A stretch of 64,000 nt of DNA from Pantanalinema rosaneae (GCF_050753385.1 NZ_JBLZFZ010000010.1:97600-161599), one strand, 5' to 3'. Positions 17,851-26,651 are shown, counted from the stretch's first letter. Made by a program: numbers and translations. Notes: a model not told the origin generated them from the letters alone.

Positions 17851-19614
17851 ATGGAATTGCTGGGACAGTTATATCGCACATTAATTGTACCGATCGCGCT
17901 AACGAATCCACCGCCGAAATCCCGGACTATTTTTTGGTTGAGTCTCAGCCTGACGTTTGCTGCCATTTACAGTTTGCTGGCTCTTCAACTCGCCTTTGGT
18001 GATGACTATGTTGTTCAGGATGATGCTCGCCAACATATTTTCTGGATGCGGCGATTTGTTGATCCAGATTTATTTCCGAATGACTGGATCGCCGATTATT
18101 TTCAGTCCGTCGCACCCGATGGATACACTACACTTTATCGAGTCATAGTTGCTCTGGGAATTGATCCAATCGTCGTCGGTAAACTATTCCCTTTAGTCCT
18201 CAGCTTAGCCACAACGGCTTACGGCTTTGGTCTGGTAATGGAATTGCTGCCTGTCCCGATCGCAGGATTCATCACGACTCTGTTACTCAACCAAAATTTG
18301 TGGATGCGAGATGGCTATGCCTCTGCCACACCCAGAACATTTTTATATCCTATTTTCCTGGCATTTTTGTATTACTTACTGCGGCGATCGGTTTGGGGTT
18401 GTTTAGGTGCGATCGCCCTACAAATTTTGTTTTATCCTGCCTATGGGTTAGTAGCAGCCGGTCTATTACCCCTGCGGTTAGTGCGATGGCAGGCTGGAAA
18501 ATTTCACTGGTCAAGCGATCGTCGGGACTATCAAATTTGTATTGCCGGATTGGGGCTGACCCTAATTATGATGCTGCTTTATTTAACCAGCGTCTCTCGC
18601 TTTGCGCCAACCATTACAGCCGCCGAAGCCAAAACATTACCTGACTTTTTGTCCGGAGGACGAGCCAGTTTCTTTCGCAAAAATCCAGTCAAATTCTGGC
18701 TCACAGGTTCACGCAGTGGACTATTGCCACGATCATTATTTACACCAGTCACGCTATGTACTGGATTGTTATTGCCGATTCTTTTATATTTTCCCAAACA
18801 ATTTTCCCTGGTTAAGCAACTGCGGCAGATTACCCTCATTCCCCAATTACTGCTAGTTGGAATTGGCTGGTTTTTAGTTGCCCACGCGATGTTGTTTAAG
18901 TTACATTTACCCAGTCGATATACGGGATATACCTTTCTATTAGCGATCGTTTTAGCCACCGGGATTGTCCTAACCATGATGTTAGATGCAATTTACCAAT
19001 GGATGCAGACGACTCAACCTAAAACCATCCTTAAATCTGGTCTAGCGATCGCACTCATTACCATCATCACCAGTTCGTTGTTGTTCTATCCATCAGTGGC
19101 AAAAAGTTTCCCAGTCACCGGATATTTAACTGGCACAGCCCCCCATCTATATCAATTTTTTACCCAGCAACCCAAAGATATTGTGATTGCTTCGTTAAGT
19201 TCAGAGGCAAATAATTTGCCAACCTTTGCTCAGCGATCGATCCTGGTTGGCAGTGAGTATGCTGTCCCCTATCACGTTGGTTACTATCAAGAATTCCAGC
19301 AACGAGCCAGTAATTTAATCCGCGCTCAATACAGCTCAGATTTAAATACAGTTAAGCAATTTATTCAGCAGTACAGGATCAATTTTTGGGTATTAGAACC
19401 AGAAGCCTTTGAGCCAAACTACCTGAGTAACAATTCCTGGATTAACCAATATCAACCAGCCGCAACTGAAGCAGTAGAGTCTTTGGAGCAAGGTCATATT
19501 CCTGTTTTACAACAGATGTTAACGGGCTGTCCGGTCTTAGATCTGGATCATTTTGCAGTCATTGATACCCGATGTATCCAAAATTTCTCTTCACTCAAAC
19601 CAATCCGCCCCTAG
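17851..19614 (+). CDS. Polytopic membrane protein, paralogue of the gene at 14463
   Basis: A 587-residue membrane protein colinear with the one at 14463: the same loop VQDDARQHIFWMRRF, the same LFPNDWIADYFQSVAPDGYTT-type stretch, SATPRTFLYPIFLAF in the fourth hydrophobic region, SGGRASFF before a central loop, HLPSRYTGY, and the soluble C-terminal part ending with a GHIPVLQQ-type segment. It starts 5 bp after the GT39-type gene and is the last of the three-gene operon. The divergence between the paralogues is substantial, which points to an old duplication, or to two subunits that evolved in parallel. Function not known; a glycosyltransferase-like or flippase-like role in the same pathway is inference. 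Confidence 0.75.
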   Translation: MELLGQLYRTLIVPIALTNPPPKSRTIFWLSLSLTFAAIYSLLALQLAFGDDYVVQDDARQHIFWMRRFVDPDLFPNDWIADYFQSVAPDGYTTLYRVIVALGIDPIVVGKLFPLVLSLATTAYGFGLVMELLPVPIAGFITTLLLNQNLWMRDGYASATPRTFLYPIFLAFLYYLLRRSVWGCLGAIALQILFYPAYGLVAAGLLPLRLVRWQAGKFHWSSDRRDYQICIAGLGLTLIMMLLYLTSVSRFAPTITAAEAKTLPDFLSGGRASFFRKNPVKFWLTGSRSGLLPRSLFTPVTLCTGLLLPILLYFPKQFSLVKQLRQITLIPQLLLVGIGWFLVAHAMLFKLHLPSRYTGYTFLLAIVLATGIVLTMMLDAIYQWMQTTQPKTILKSGLAIALITIITSSLLFYPSVAKSFPVTGYLTGTAPHLYQFFTQQPKDIVIASLSSEANNLPTFAQRSILVGSEYAVPYHVGYYQEFQQRASNLIRAQYSSDLNTVKQFIQQYRINFWVLEPEAFEPNYLSNNSWINQYQPAATEAVESLEQGHIPVLQQMLTGCPVLDLDHFAVIDTRCIQNFSSLKPIRP

Positions 19615-19760
19615 CCCCACCAATGACCAAAACACCTCAACCATGAATGATCCGGATTTCTGCCAATCAATGAGAAACTTTTGAGGGCAGCAGAAATTCG
19701 TAATACTAGAGAGTTGTCATACTGGGGAATAGCACCCTGAGTTCAGGCAGGAGGGGGACA

Positions 19761-21500
19761 ATGGGAATACTTTGGCAATCAGCTATGCAGAATCAACGAT
19801 CGCGCAACAAAGCATTAAAAAGCTGGGCTCGACAAACCAGCTTAATCACACTCTTACTACTATTGGCACAGTCTGGGCTGACTCCGGTAGGGATGGCTGC
19901 TCCTACCGAACCCGATGAGTTCCCGCCTAACCCCTTAGAACTGACTACGCCTGATCCCCTATTGCCCAATCCGCTCCGACCATTAACAGCGCCAGAACAA
20001 CAGCAGTTAGCGATCGCCTGTGATGCCTTAAATGCCGAAGCCCAGGCAAGATTACAGGCTGGCGATCGGGTGGGCGCATTTGACCTCTGGAACCGGGAAT
20101 TACGATTACGTCGAGCATTAGGATTAATTCCTGAAATTCAAGCGTTAGGTCGAGTGGGAGATATTGCCTGGAAAGAAACAGATACTACCCAGGTACGGTG
20201 GATTACTAAACGCTTAGATGCCATCCTGACTCAAATTCTGCCACCACCGCCACCCAGTTCTGGTAGCCCAACTCCAACCACTCCTCCTGCCACCGATCCT
20301 GGTAAAGTTCCCGTCGTCCCACCGCCTCAAACCCCTGCTCCCAGCCCCACGCCTAATCCAAGCAGTTCTGTTCAACCAAAACCTGAAACAACCGCGAATC
20401 AAGCTGGAGGCAATCAGAACGGGACATCATCGAGTAACGCTCAAATTAACTCGGCGCCAATTCGGACGGATCAGAATCGTTCAGTTCGGGTCAACTCATC
20501 ATCCAACAGTAGTTCTCCAGCCAGTTCAGCCCAGGTAAATTCATCTCAAACAAGCCGCTCCCAAACGGGTGCAGTGCCAACCACCCTGGCACAAACAGGT
20601 ACAACTACTCCGACCAACCCCACTCCTGCGATCACCGTTCCCACCCGAACTGTCCCTGTCACTCGCCCAACTCCACCAAATCCTGGTGTGACTGCACCGA
20701 TTCTGAACCTTGATCCAGCGACCAAAATTCGGGTGTTAGAAGCCTTGGGGATTGCTTACCAGCAAGTCCGATTACCTCAAGTAGCGGTCAGAATCTACGA
20801 ACAAATTTTGGCAGATGCCAGACAACGGCGGGACGAAGCAAAAATTGAATCGACATTAATTACCCTGGGTCAACTGCACTTAAGTTGGTTTAGTTATGAC
20901 CCCGCCGCCACGGCATTCCGAGAACTGCTAGAACGATCGCGAACACGGGGCGATCGCCAATACGAAATTCTGTATCTCAACCAACTGGCCTATATTCACG
21001 AACAAGCCAAACAACCGGAAGCCGCGATCGCCTACCAACAGCAATTAATCACGCTGTACCAGACAGTCATGAGAGATCCCAACCCGATTCCACCGCTCCA
21101 TATTCGCATGGGCGACAACTACCAGATCATGGGGCGACTGGATTTGGCAGAACAAAGCTATCAAGCGGCCTATCAACTGGCACAACCCTTACTGCAACTC
21201 GCCTATGCCAGCGATTCTCTACAGAAATTAGCCGCTCTCTATCTTGCGAATAATCGTCTGGATGCTGCCCTGCGGATTTACGATTTTCTGATTGGGGTAG
21301 AGCAACAAGCCTACAACACCTATGGCGTGATGGCGGCTTACGACAAAATTGGGCAAATTTATTTGTCTCGCAAGGAATATCCCCAGGCTATCCTGGCATT
21401 CCGACGGGGGTTAGATCTAGCCAGACAACTCAAGTATCGTGAGGACTATTTTACGGGACAGATCCAACAGGCGGCTCAACAGGGAAAAGCCGGTCAGTAA
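19761..21500 (+). CDS. Exported TPR protein with a Pro/Ser/Thr-rich linker
   Basis: A 579-residue protein. A positively charged N-terminus and a hydrophobic stretch (about residues 27-45, ending GMAAP) form a signal peptide. After a short helical region (residues 80-160) comes a low-complexity linker of some 150 residues, rich in Pro, Ser, Thr, Asn and Gln, and then a C-terminal domain from about residue 320 made of TPR-like helix pairs (VLEALGIAYQQVRLPQVAVRIYEQIL and several more). AGGAGG a few bases before the ATG fixes the start. The linker is likely to be unstructured and to span the periplasm or cell wall. The gene is followed by the groESL control region. Confidence 0.8.
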   Translation: MGILWQSAMQNQRSRNKALKSWARQTSLITLLLLLAQSGLTPVGMAAPTEPDEFPPNPLELTTPDPLLPNPLRPLTAPEQQQLAIACDALNAEAQARLQAGDRVGAFDLWNRELRLRRALGLIPEIQALGRVGDIAWKETDTTQVRWITKRLDAILTQILPPPPPSSGSPTPTTPPATDPGKVPVVPPPQTPAPSPTPNPSSSVQPKPETTANQAGGNQNGTSSSNAQINSAPIRTDQNRSVRVNSSSNSSSPASSAQVNSSQTSRSQTGAVPTTLAQTGTTTPTNPTPAITVPTRTVPVTRPTPPNPGVTAPILNLDPATKIRVLEALGIAYQQVRLPQVAVRIYEQILADARQRRDEAKIESTLITLGQLHLSWFSYDPAATAFRELLERSRTRGDRQYEILYLNQLAYIHEQAKQPEAAIAYQQQLITLYQTVMRDPNPIPPLHIRMGDNYQIMGRLDLAEQSYQAAYQLAQPLLQLAYASDSLQKLAALYLANNRLDAALRIYDFLIGVEQQAYNTYGVMAAYDKIGQIYLSRKEYPQAILAFRRGLDLARQLKYREDYFTGQIQQAAQQGKAGQ

Positions 21501-21528
21501 ACCGTTTCAAGCCTCCCTACTTTCTACC

Positions 21529-21544
21529 GTTCGGAAACCCGTAC
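21529..21544 (+). promoter_or_regulatory. K-box upstream of groESL
   Basis: The bases match the cyanobacterial K-box consensus GTTCGG-NNAN-CCNNAC at every fixed position. In other cyanobacteria this element is reported to give light- and heat-responsive control of groESL independent of HrcA. It lies 40 bp before the CIRCE element. Confidence 0.7.
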
Positions 21545-21555
21545 ATGCGATCGGA

Positions 21556-21585
21556 TTGTCATCTATGCAGCGGCTTAGGTAAATT
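21556..21585 (+). promoter_or_regulatory. Candidate groESL promoter
   Basis: -35 TTGTCA at 21556-21561, 18-bp spacer, -10 TAAATT at 21580-21585. The -10 box runs into the left arm of CIRCE (21584), so HrcA bound there would block polymerase. Match quality is moderate (five of six and four of six). Confidence 0.5.
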
Positions 21586-21610
21586 AGCACTCGAGGGTTG
21601 AGAGTGCTAA
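21584..21610 (+). promoter_or_regulatory. CIRCE operator (HrcA site)
   Basis: TTAGCACTC at 21584-21592, nine-base spacer, GAGTGCTAA at 21602-21610: a perfect CIRCE inverted repeat, the binding site of the heat-shock repressor HrcA. It sits about 200 bp upstream of groES and overlaps the probable -10 box. Confidence 0.97.
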
Positions 21611-21813
21611 CCGAGCACCAAAACTCTGTTAGACTGGCAACGGTGGATCGAGTGAATTGACTTTTGATCACTTTTCCTACCTTGCAACCTGCAACGGCAA
21701 GCTCATTCCAGTAATGGCATTGATGAAGCACGATGCGTTATTTGAATTGGGCGGCTTTGCCTTGCAAAGTTTGAACTTAACCGAGCCTAATCTGCTAGTT
21801 TGGAGAATTTAGT

Positions 21814-22125
21814 ATGGCAGCCGTATCTTTGAGCGTTTCCACTGTTAAGCCTCTGGGCGATCGCGTGTTCGTGAAAGTCAGTGCTTCTGAAGAAAAGACG
21901 GCTGGTGGCATCCTTCTGCCCGATACGGCAAAGGAAAAGCCCCAAGTCGGTGAAGTTGCTGCAATCGGGCCTGGCAAGCGGAATGACGATGGCTCTCGCC
22001 AAGAGCTAGAAGTCAAAGTCGGTGACAAAGTGCTGTACTCCAAGTATGCCGGTACTGACATCAAATTGGGTACCGATGAGTACGTGCTCCTGTCTGAAAA
22101 AGACATTCTAGCGATCGTTGCCTAA
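21814..22125 (+). CDS. groES: Co-chaperonin GroES
   Basis: The 103-residue lid of the GroEL folding chamber. The N-terminal VKPLGDRVFVKV and the mobile loop SASEEKTAGGILLPDTAKEKPQVG are typical, as is the C-terminal DEYVLLSEKDILAI. GGAG lies before the ATG. It is followed by groL 100 bp later. Upstream K-box and CIRCE indicate control by heat and light. Confidence 0.98.
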   Translation: MAAVSLSVSTVKPLGDRVFVKVSASEEKTAGGILLPDTAKEKPQVGEVAAIGPGKRNDDGSRQELEVKVGDKVLYSKYAGTDIKLGTDEYVLLSEKDILAIVA

Positions 22126-22225
22126 GTTAGGCACAAGATAACTGGTTGAGATTACCAGTTTCTAACCCATCTCCATTAATCTTTCACAATTCCTCACTCA
22201 ACTACTGAAGGTTACAGCAACAATT

Positions 22226-23863
22226 ATGGCAAAACGCATCATTTACAACGAAAACGCTCGTCGTGCCCTGGAAAAGGGAATGGACATTCTGGCTGAGGCA
22301 GTTGCCGTTACCCTCGGGCCCAAAGGTCGCAACGTTGTGCTAGAGAAGAAGTTCGGCGCTCCGCAAATCGTCAATGATGGTGTCACCATCGCGAAGGAAA
22401 TCGAACTCGAAGATCACGTTGAAAACACTGGCGTATCCTTGATTCGTCAAGCCGCTTCCAAGACCAATGATGCCGCCGGTGATGGCACCACCACTGCAAC
22501 CGTTCTGGCTCATGCCATGGTGAAAGAAGGTCTGCGGAACGTGGCAGCCGGTGCAAATGCGATCGCGCTGAAGCGTGGGATCGACAAAGCCACCAGCTTC
22601 CTGGTTGATCAAATTGCTCAACATGCTCGTTCCGTCGAAGACTCTAAGGCGATCGCCCAAGTTGGCGCGATCTCTGCGGGGAACGACGATGAAGTCGGTC
22701 AAATGATTGCCAACGCCATGGACAAAGTGGGCAAAGAGGGTGTGATCTCTCTGGAAGAAGGCAAGTCCATGACGACCGAACTGGAAGTCACGGAAGGGAT
22801 GCGCTTCGACAAGGGTTATATCTCTCCCTACTTCGCAACCGACACCGAGCGGATGGAAGCCGTTCTGGATGAACCCTTCCTGCTGATCACCGACAAGAAG
22901 ATCACCCTGGTACAAGATCTCGTGCCCGTCCTGGAGCAAGTGGCTCGCGCCGGTCGTCCGCTGGTGATCATCGCGGAAGATATTGAGAAAGAAGCGCTGG
23001 CTACCCTGGTGGTAAACCGTCTGCGCGGTGTGCTGAATGTGGCGGCGGTGAAAGCTCCTGGCTTCGGCGATCGTCGTAAAGCCATGCTGGAAGACATCGC
23101 GGTGCTGACTGGTGGCCAACTGATCACCGAAGATGCCGGTCTGAAGCTGGATGCGGCTAAGATCGACAGCCTGGGTAAAGCCCGTCGTGTCACCATCACC
23201 AAAGACAACACCACGATCGTGGCTGAAGGCAACGAAGCCCAAGTGAAAGCTCGCGTTGAGCAAATTCGTCGCCAAATGGACGAAACCGACTCCAGCTACG
23301 ACAAAGAAAAGCTGCAAGAGCGTCTCGCTAAGCTAGCTGGCGGTGTGGCTGTAATCAAAGTCGGTGCGGCAACCGAAACCGAAATGAAGGATCGGAAGCT
23401 GCGGCTGGAAGATGCCATCAACGCGACTAAAGCGGCTGTGGAAGAAGGCATCGTTCCGGGTGGTGGCACCACTCTGGCGCACCTGTCTCCTCAACTGGAA
23501 GAGTGGGCAAACGGCAACCTGGCTGGCGAAGAGTTGATCGGTGCAACGATCGTGGCTCGCGCTCTGGCGGCTCCTCTAAAGCGGATCGCTGAAAACGCCG
23601 GTCAAAACGGTGCGGTGATCGCTGAGCGGGTGAAAGAGAAGGACTTCAATGTTGGCTACAACGCGGCTAGCAATGAATTCGTTGACATGTTCGAGGCAGG
23701 GATCGTTGACCCGGCTAAAGTGACTCGTTCAGCGCTACAAAACGCGGCTTCGATCGCAGGCATGGTGTTGACCACCGAGTGCATCGTGGTTGACAAGCCC
23801 GAACCCAAGGATGCAGCTCCGGCTGGTGCTGGCGGCGGCATGGGCGGCGACTTCGACTACTAA
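22226..23863 (+). CDS. groL: Chaperonin GroEL (GroEL1 type)
   Basis: The 60-kDa subunit of the tetradecameric folding machine. Of 545 residues, the nucleotide-binding motif GDGTTTATVLA lies near residue 85, and KAPGFGDRRKAMLEDIAVLTGG in the apical/intermediate region is fully conserved. The C-terminus is GGGMGGDFDY, not a long GGM repeat, as in the groES-linked GroEL1 of cyanobacteria. GAAGG precedes the ATG. Cyanobacteria usually carry a second, unlinked groEL elsewhere; none is in this window. A HIP1-built terminator follows. Confidence 0.98.
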   Translation: MAKRIIYNENARRALEKGMDILAEAVAVTLGPKGRNVVLEKKFGAPQIVNDGVTIAKEIELEDHVENTGVSLIRQAASKTNDAAGDGTTTATVLAHAMVKEGLRNVAAGANAIALKRGIDKATSFLVDQIAQHARSVEDSKAIAQVGAISAGNDDEVGQMIANAMDKVGKEGVISLEEGKSMTTELEVTEGMRFDKGYISPYFATDTERMEAVLDEPFLLITDKKITLVQDLVPVLEQVARAGRPLVIIAEDIEKEALATLVVNRLRGVLNVAAVKAPGFGDRRKAMLEDIAVLTGGQLITEDAGLKLDAAKIDSLGKARRVTITKDNTTIVAEGNEAQVKARVEQIRRQMDETDSSYDKEKLQERLAKLAGGVAVIKVGAATETEMKDRKLRLEDAINATKAAVEEGIVPGGGTTLAHLSPQLEEWANGNLAGEELIGATIVARALAAPLKRIAENAGQNGAVIAERVKEKDFNVGYNAASNEFVDMFEAGIVDPAKVTRSALQNAASIAGMVLTTECIVVDKPEPKDAAPAGAGGGMGGDFDY

Positions 23864-23911
23864 TTGGCTCGTTTGTAACAGAGAATCTATTCCTGTTATC
23901 TGCAATAATTC

Positions 23912-23950
23912 AGGGCGATCGCATTCCATCAAGGGCGATCGCCCTTTTTT
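23912..23950 (+). terminator. groESL terminator built from two HIP1 copies
   Basis: AGGGCGATCGC at 23912-23922 is the exact reverse complement of GCGATCGCCCT at 23935-23945; a 12-base loop lies between, and six T follow. Both arms contain the HIP1 octamer GCGATCGC. The right copy is itself part of a palindrome, so a smaller alternative hairpin also exists. Confidence 0.8.
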
Positions 23951-24002
23951 ATCGCCGACCAAATCCTGCGATACACTGAACTGATTGAGTCTGATCAGAA
24001 AA

Positions 24003-24566
24003 ATGCAAACTCAAGAGCGAATCTATTCACCCGAAGAGTATTTAGCTCTGGAAGAAATGGCAGATTTCCGGAGTGAATATTACAATGGACGAATTTTTCC
24101 TATGGCAGGTGGCTCACCCAATCACAACCGCATTGCAGTTAATCTAGTGTCCGCGTTAAATCTAGCTTTAACAGATGATTATGATGTGTTCACAAGCGAT
24201 ATGCGGCTCTGGATTCCCCACGCTGGTCTATACACTTACCCGGATGTGATGGTAGTTGCTGGGGCGCTAGCGTTAGCTGAAGGACGAAAAGATACGATTA
24301 CAAACCCAATATTAATTGTCGAAGTGTTATCTGACTCTACTAAAAACTACGATCGCGGTGAGAAGTTTGAATTTTACCGAACAATTCCCAGTTTTCAAGA
24401 ATATCTTTTAGTCGATCAGGCAAAAATTCATCTAGAACACTATACAAAAACCGCTCGGAATCAATGGTTATTGACTGAATATAACGAGCTTGATTCAGAG
24501 CTTAATTGTGTTTCTGTACCATTTAAGATTGAAATATCTGCTATTTATAAAAAAGTGATTTTTTAA
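24003..24566 (+). CDS. Uma2-family protein (DUF820, PD-(D/E)XK fold)
   Basis: A 187-residue member of the Uma2 family, which is greatly expanded in cyanobacteria and has a restriction-endonuclease-like fold; the biological role is not established. Signatures are the entry FRSEYYNGRIFPMAGGSPNHN, the catalytic-type aspartate in TYPDVMVV, and the LIVEVLSDSTKNYDRGEKFEFYR block with the conserved Glu and Lys, followed by FQEYLLVDQ. The frame opens at a TTG (23985), but the ATG at 24003 is more likely. Convergent with the small PCP_red gene downstream. Confidence 0.88.
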   Translation: MQTQERIYSPEEYLALEEMADFRSEYYNGRIFPMAGGSPNHNRIAVNLVSALNLALTDDYDVFTSDMRLWIPHAGLYTYPDVMVVAGALALAEGRKDTITNPILIVEVLSDSTKNYDRGEKFEFYRTIPSFQEYLLVDQAKIHLEHYTKTARNQWLLTEYNELDSELNCVSVPFKIEISAIYKKVIF

Positions 24567-24598
24567 GCGATCGCTGCATAGCTGCACTCAGCGATCGC
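24567..24598. repeat. HIP1 inverted repeat between convergent genes
   Basis: GCGATCGCTG at 24567-24576 and CAGCGATCGC at 24589-24598 are perfect reverse complements with a 12-base loop, lying between the Uma2 gene and the convergent PCP_red gene. A T-run ends just before the left arm, but neither strand has T directly after the hairpin. It may help to end transcription from both sides. Confidence 0.6.
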
Positions 24599-24612
24599 AT
24601 TCTCAAGTTAGA

Positions 24613-24786
24613 TTATTTAGAACCAAATTTCTGTTTGGCTTGGGCGTAAATCTCCGCCGTAATTTCAGTTGCACCCATTTCCTGAGCCAGTTTTTCAATT
24701 TTCTTTCGGGCAGCCGGACGGACAAAAAAAGGAATTTCTTTTAACCGGGCTTCGGCTTCAGCCGTCCAGGAGATCGCATCACTCAT
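24613..24786 (-). CDS. Small PCP_red-domain protein
   Basis: A 57-residue protein: start MSDAISWTAEAEARLKEIP, then FFVRPAARKKIEKLAQEMG, then TEITAEIYAQAKQKF. The pattern W-EA-LK-IPFFVR-AR-IE-A-G-ITAE matches the PCP_red family, which is otherwise the C-terminal domain of the ChlB subunit of light-independent protochlorophyllide reductase. Stand-alone copies occur in cyanobacteria; their role is not clear. The full domain is present with ATG and TAA, so it is not a broken chlB. Confidence 0.8.
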   Translation of the reverse strand: MSDAISWTAEAEARLKEIPFFVRPAARKKIEKLAQEMGATEITAEIYAQAKQKFGSK

Positions 24787-24953
24787 CACAATATTCTCAA
24801 ATCAGCTTTTCTATCCTACGCGGTTGATTGATCAATTTAGCGGTTTGTAGCTTGTTGGGGATTACGCTTGACAGAGAGGATAATTTGGTTCATGGTCTAG
24901 AACAGAGTGGCCTGGTTCAAGGAAATTGACCAGGAGCGGTTAATTTAGCTTGC

Positions 24954-25676
24954 TTGAGTTCTAGTCCAGTGAAAAAGCTGTTCCAGGGTTCTCAGACCTA
25001 TCCGTTTCTCCCGTATACGCAAATCCGCGATCGCCTCAAGCCCGGTGATGTGATTGCCTTCTCTGGCAAAGATTTCCCGTCTACTGGAGTAAAAGTCGCA
25101 ACCTGCTCCAGTTTTGTCCATGTCGCGATCGTGTTTCAGGCGCATCAACCTGGTCACTACGAAGACTCCGTGTTGATTGCCGAATCCCACATTGATACGA
25201 GTCTGCCCAGCGTTGGTACAGGCAAACGGATTTTAGGAGTGCAGTTGCAGTGGTTAGCTCAACGGATCATTGCTACAGATTGTCCGGTTTGGTGGGCAGC
25301 GCTCAAACACCCCCTACATCCCAAGGCTCTTAGCACCATGCAACAGTGGTTATTAGAGGTTGAACAACAACGAATCCCTTACGATTTTGTCCAGGCGATC
25401 GGCGCGGGGTTTGATCTGCTCGATCGTTGGGGCATCGAAAATCAGGCGGATGATTCCGCATTGTTTTGCTCCGAATTGGTGATCCGAGCCTTACAGATTG
25501 CTGAAGTAGTCGATCCCGAGATCAATGCCTCAGAGCAAACCCCATTAAATGTGATGGAGCTGTCCTGTTTCCAACCGATCGTGTTGATCAAGAATCCAGA
25601 GTTAAACTCCCAGTCCTTAACAAAAGGGGAGGTGATCGAGTTACCCGTTTATCAGGATGAAGAAATGGGAGCATAG
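24954..25676 (+). CDS. Permuted papain-fold (YiiX-like) cysteine hydrolase
   Basis: A 240-residue protein resembling the circularly permuted NlpC/P60 superfamily (amidases or peptidases acting on cell-wall peptides or lipids). The order of the motifs is permuted: first LKPGDVIAFSG, then the conserved histidine in SSFVHVAIVF, and near the C-terminus ADDSALFCSELVIRAL with the probable nucleophile cysteine. No signal peptide is seen, so it acts in the cytoplasm or leaves by another route. The frame starts at TTG 24954; a GTG at 24969 is the other possible start, and there is no ATG near. Substrate unknown. Confidence 0.7.
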   Translation: MSSSPVKKLFQGSQTYPFLPYTQIRDRLKPGDVIAFSGKDFPSTGVKVATCSSFVHVAIVFQAHQPGHYEDSVLIAESHIDTSLPSVGTGKRILGVQLQWLAQRIIATDCPVWWAALKHPLHPKALSTMQQWLLEVEQQRIPYDFVQAIGAGFDLLDRWGIENQADDSALFCSELVIRALQIAEVVDPEINASEQTPLNVMELSCFQPIVLIKNPELNSQSLTKGEVIELPVYQDEEMGA

Positions 25677-25700
25677 GGCGATCTCGCAGCCAGCCTAACC

Positions 25701-26126
25701 CTATTCCATGGCAATCACAACATCACTGGATTTGATCACCGCATACGCCTCTGCCCCTTCCACCAAGCCCAATTCCTCAACCGAGGATTTAGTAATAATC
25801 GAAATCAGTTCTACAGGATGCAGAATCTCCAGGGTAATTTCGCTGTTCACAGCCCCACTAATCACCCGCTTGACTCTGCCCCGCAACACGTTACGAGAAC
25901 TGACTTTCAGTGGCTTCCTGGATTTGGGCTGGGGCGCGATCACTATGGAGGATGAATCCGGGTCAGTCGTCTCAGCAGGCGATTCAGCCTGAGTGCTCAA
26001 GCCTCGCACCAGTTCTCGCAGAATTTCAGTTTTGGTGCGTTGCGAATTCTGGCAAAACGCCTCTAAAATCCGTCGCTCCTCATCTGACGTTTGAAAGGTA
26101 ATCCATCCCTGCTCTTTTCTGGGCAT
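25701..26126 (-). CDS. TOBE (molybdate-binding-type) domain protein with an N-terminal DNA-binding-like helix
   Basis: The C-terminal 68 residues (SSRNVLRGRVKRVISGAVNSE and EELGLVEGAEAYAVIKSSDV) are a TOBE/Mop domain, the module that binds molybdate or tungstate in ModE, ModC and molbindins. The N-terminal 45 residues (GWITFQTSDEERRILEAFC, TEILRELVRGL) look like a ribbon-helix-helix DNA-binding unit. A Ser/Pro-rich linker joins them. The frame is open to 26189; the ATG at 26126, giving MPRKEQGW, is preferred. A small molybdate-responsive regulator is the natural reading, but no molybdenum gene is nearby. Confidence 0.7.
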   Translation of the reverse strand: MPRKEQGWITFQTSDEERRILEAFCQNSQRTKTEILRELVRGLSTQAESPAETTDPDSSSIVIAPQPKSRKPLKVSSRNVLRGRVKRVISGAVNSEITLEILHPVELISIITKSSVEELGLVEGAEAYAVIKSSDVVIAME

Positions 26127-26211
26127 CTTGATCCAATTTAGTTGGTAATCACAGACTAAGTTGGTAATTACAGCCAACTTTCCTACCATTCACTATAAAA
26201 CCAGCCGTGAA

Positions 26212-26625
26212 CTAATGTTTTGCCATCAATAATCGCAAAATCTTAGCGTGCATAAAGGCTACATCTGGATCACGTTGAATAGCATCATGGTAGCGCTGTT
26301 CTAAGTTGGTTCCGTCTTCGTTTGGTTGCAGTAATTGTTGGGCTTCAGCAAACAAAGCGTTCGCTTCATTCAACGTGACAGGTTCTTTCGCCGCTAGAAA
26401 CTCATCAATCTGCACAATGTATTGGGAGATCGGACGTAACCAACTAAACCATTCGTGGCTGACCACTAATTGAAAATATTCGCCTTTAGACTGAATTCGT
26501 CCATGAGATTCTTCATAACTAACCCGTTCCGATTCTAGTAGGGCTTTATGTAACGGGAGCAGCAGCGATCGTAATTCTCGCAGTTGTTTAAGTGCAAATT
26601 CCAATGACAAATTAGCGGAAGACAT
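26212..26625 (-). CDS. Conserved hypothetical helical protein
   Basis: A 137-residue soluble protein, almost entirely helical by eye, with heptad-like Leu spacing in residues 8-32 and no membrane segment. The stretch SHEWFSWLRPISQYIVQIDEFLA is the most distinctive. I do not recognise a family with certainty. It ends 22 bp upstream of the open frame of the TOBE protein gene on the same strand (86 bp from the chosen start), so both may share a transcript. Confidence 0.65.
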   Translation of the reverse strand: MSSANLSLEFALKQLRELRSLLLPLHKALLESERVSYEESHGRIQSKGEYFQLVVSHEWFSWLRPISQYIVQIDEFLAAKEPVTLNEANALFAEAQQLLQPNEDGTNLEQRYHDAIQRDPDVAFMHAKILRLLMAKH

Positions 26626-26651
26626 GGGTAATTAGTTCCGTAGACAATAGC

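Noticed and set aside
22340..23317. 325-codon open frame antisense to groL
   Set aside because: Mirror of the strongly biased groL codons; no ribosome-binding site, and composition is that of a shadow frame.
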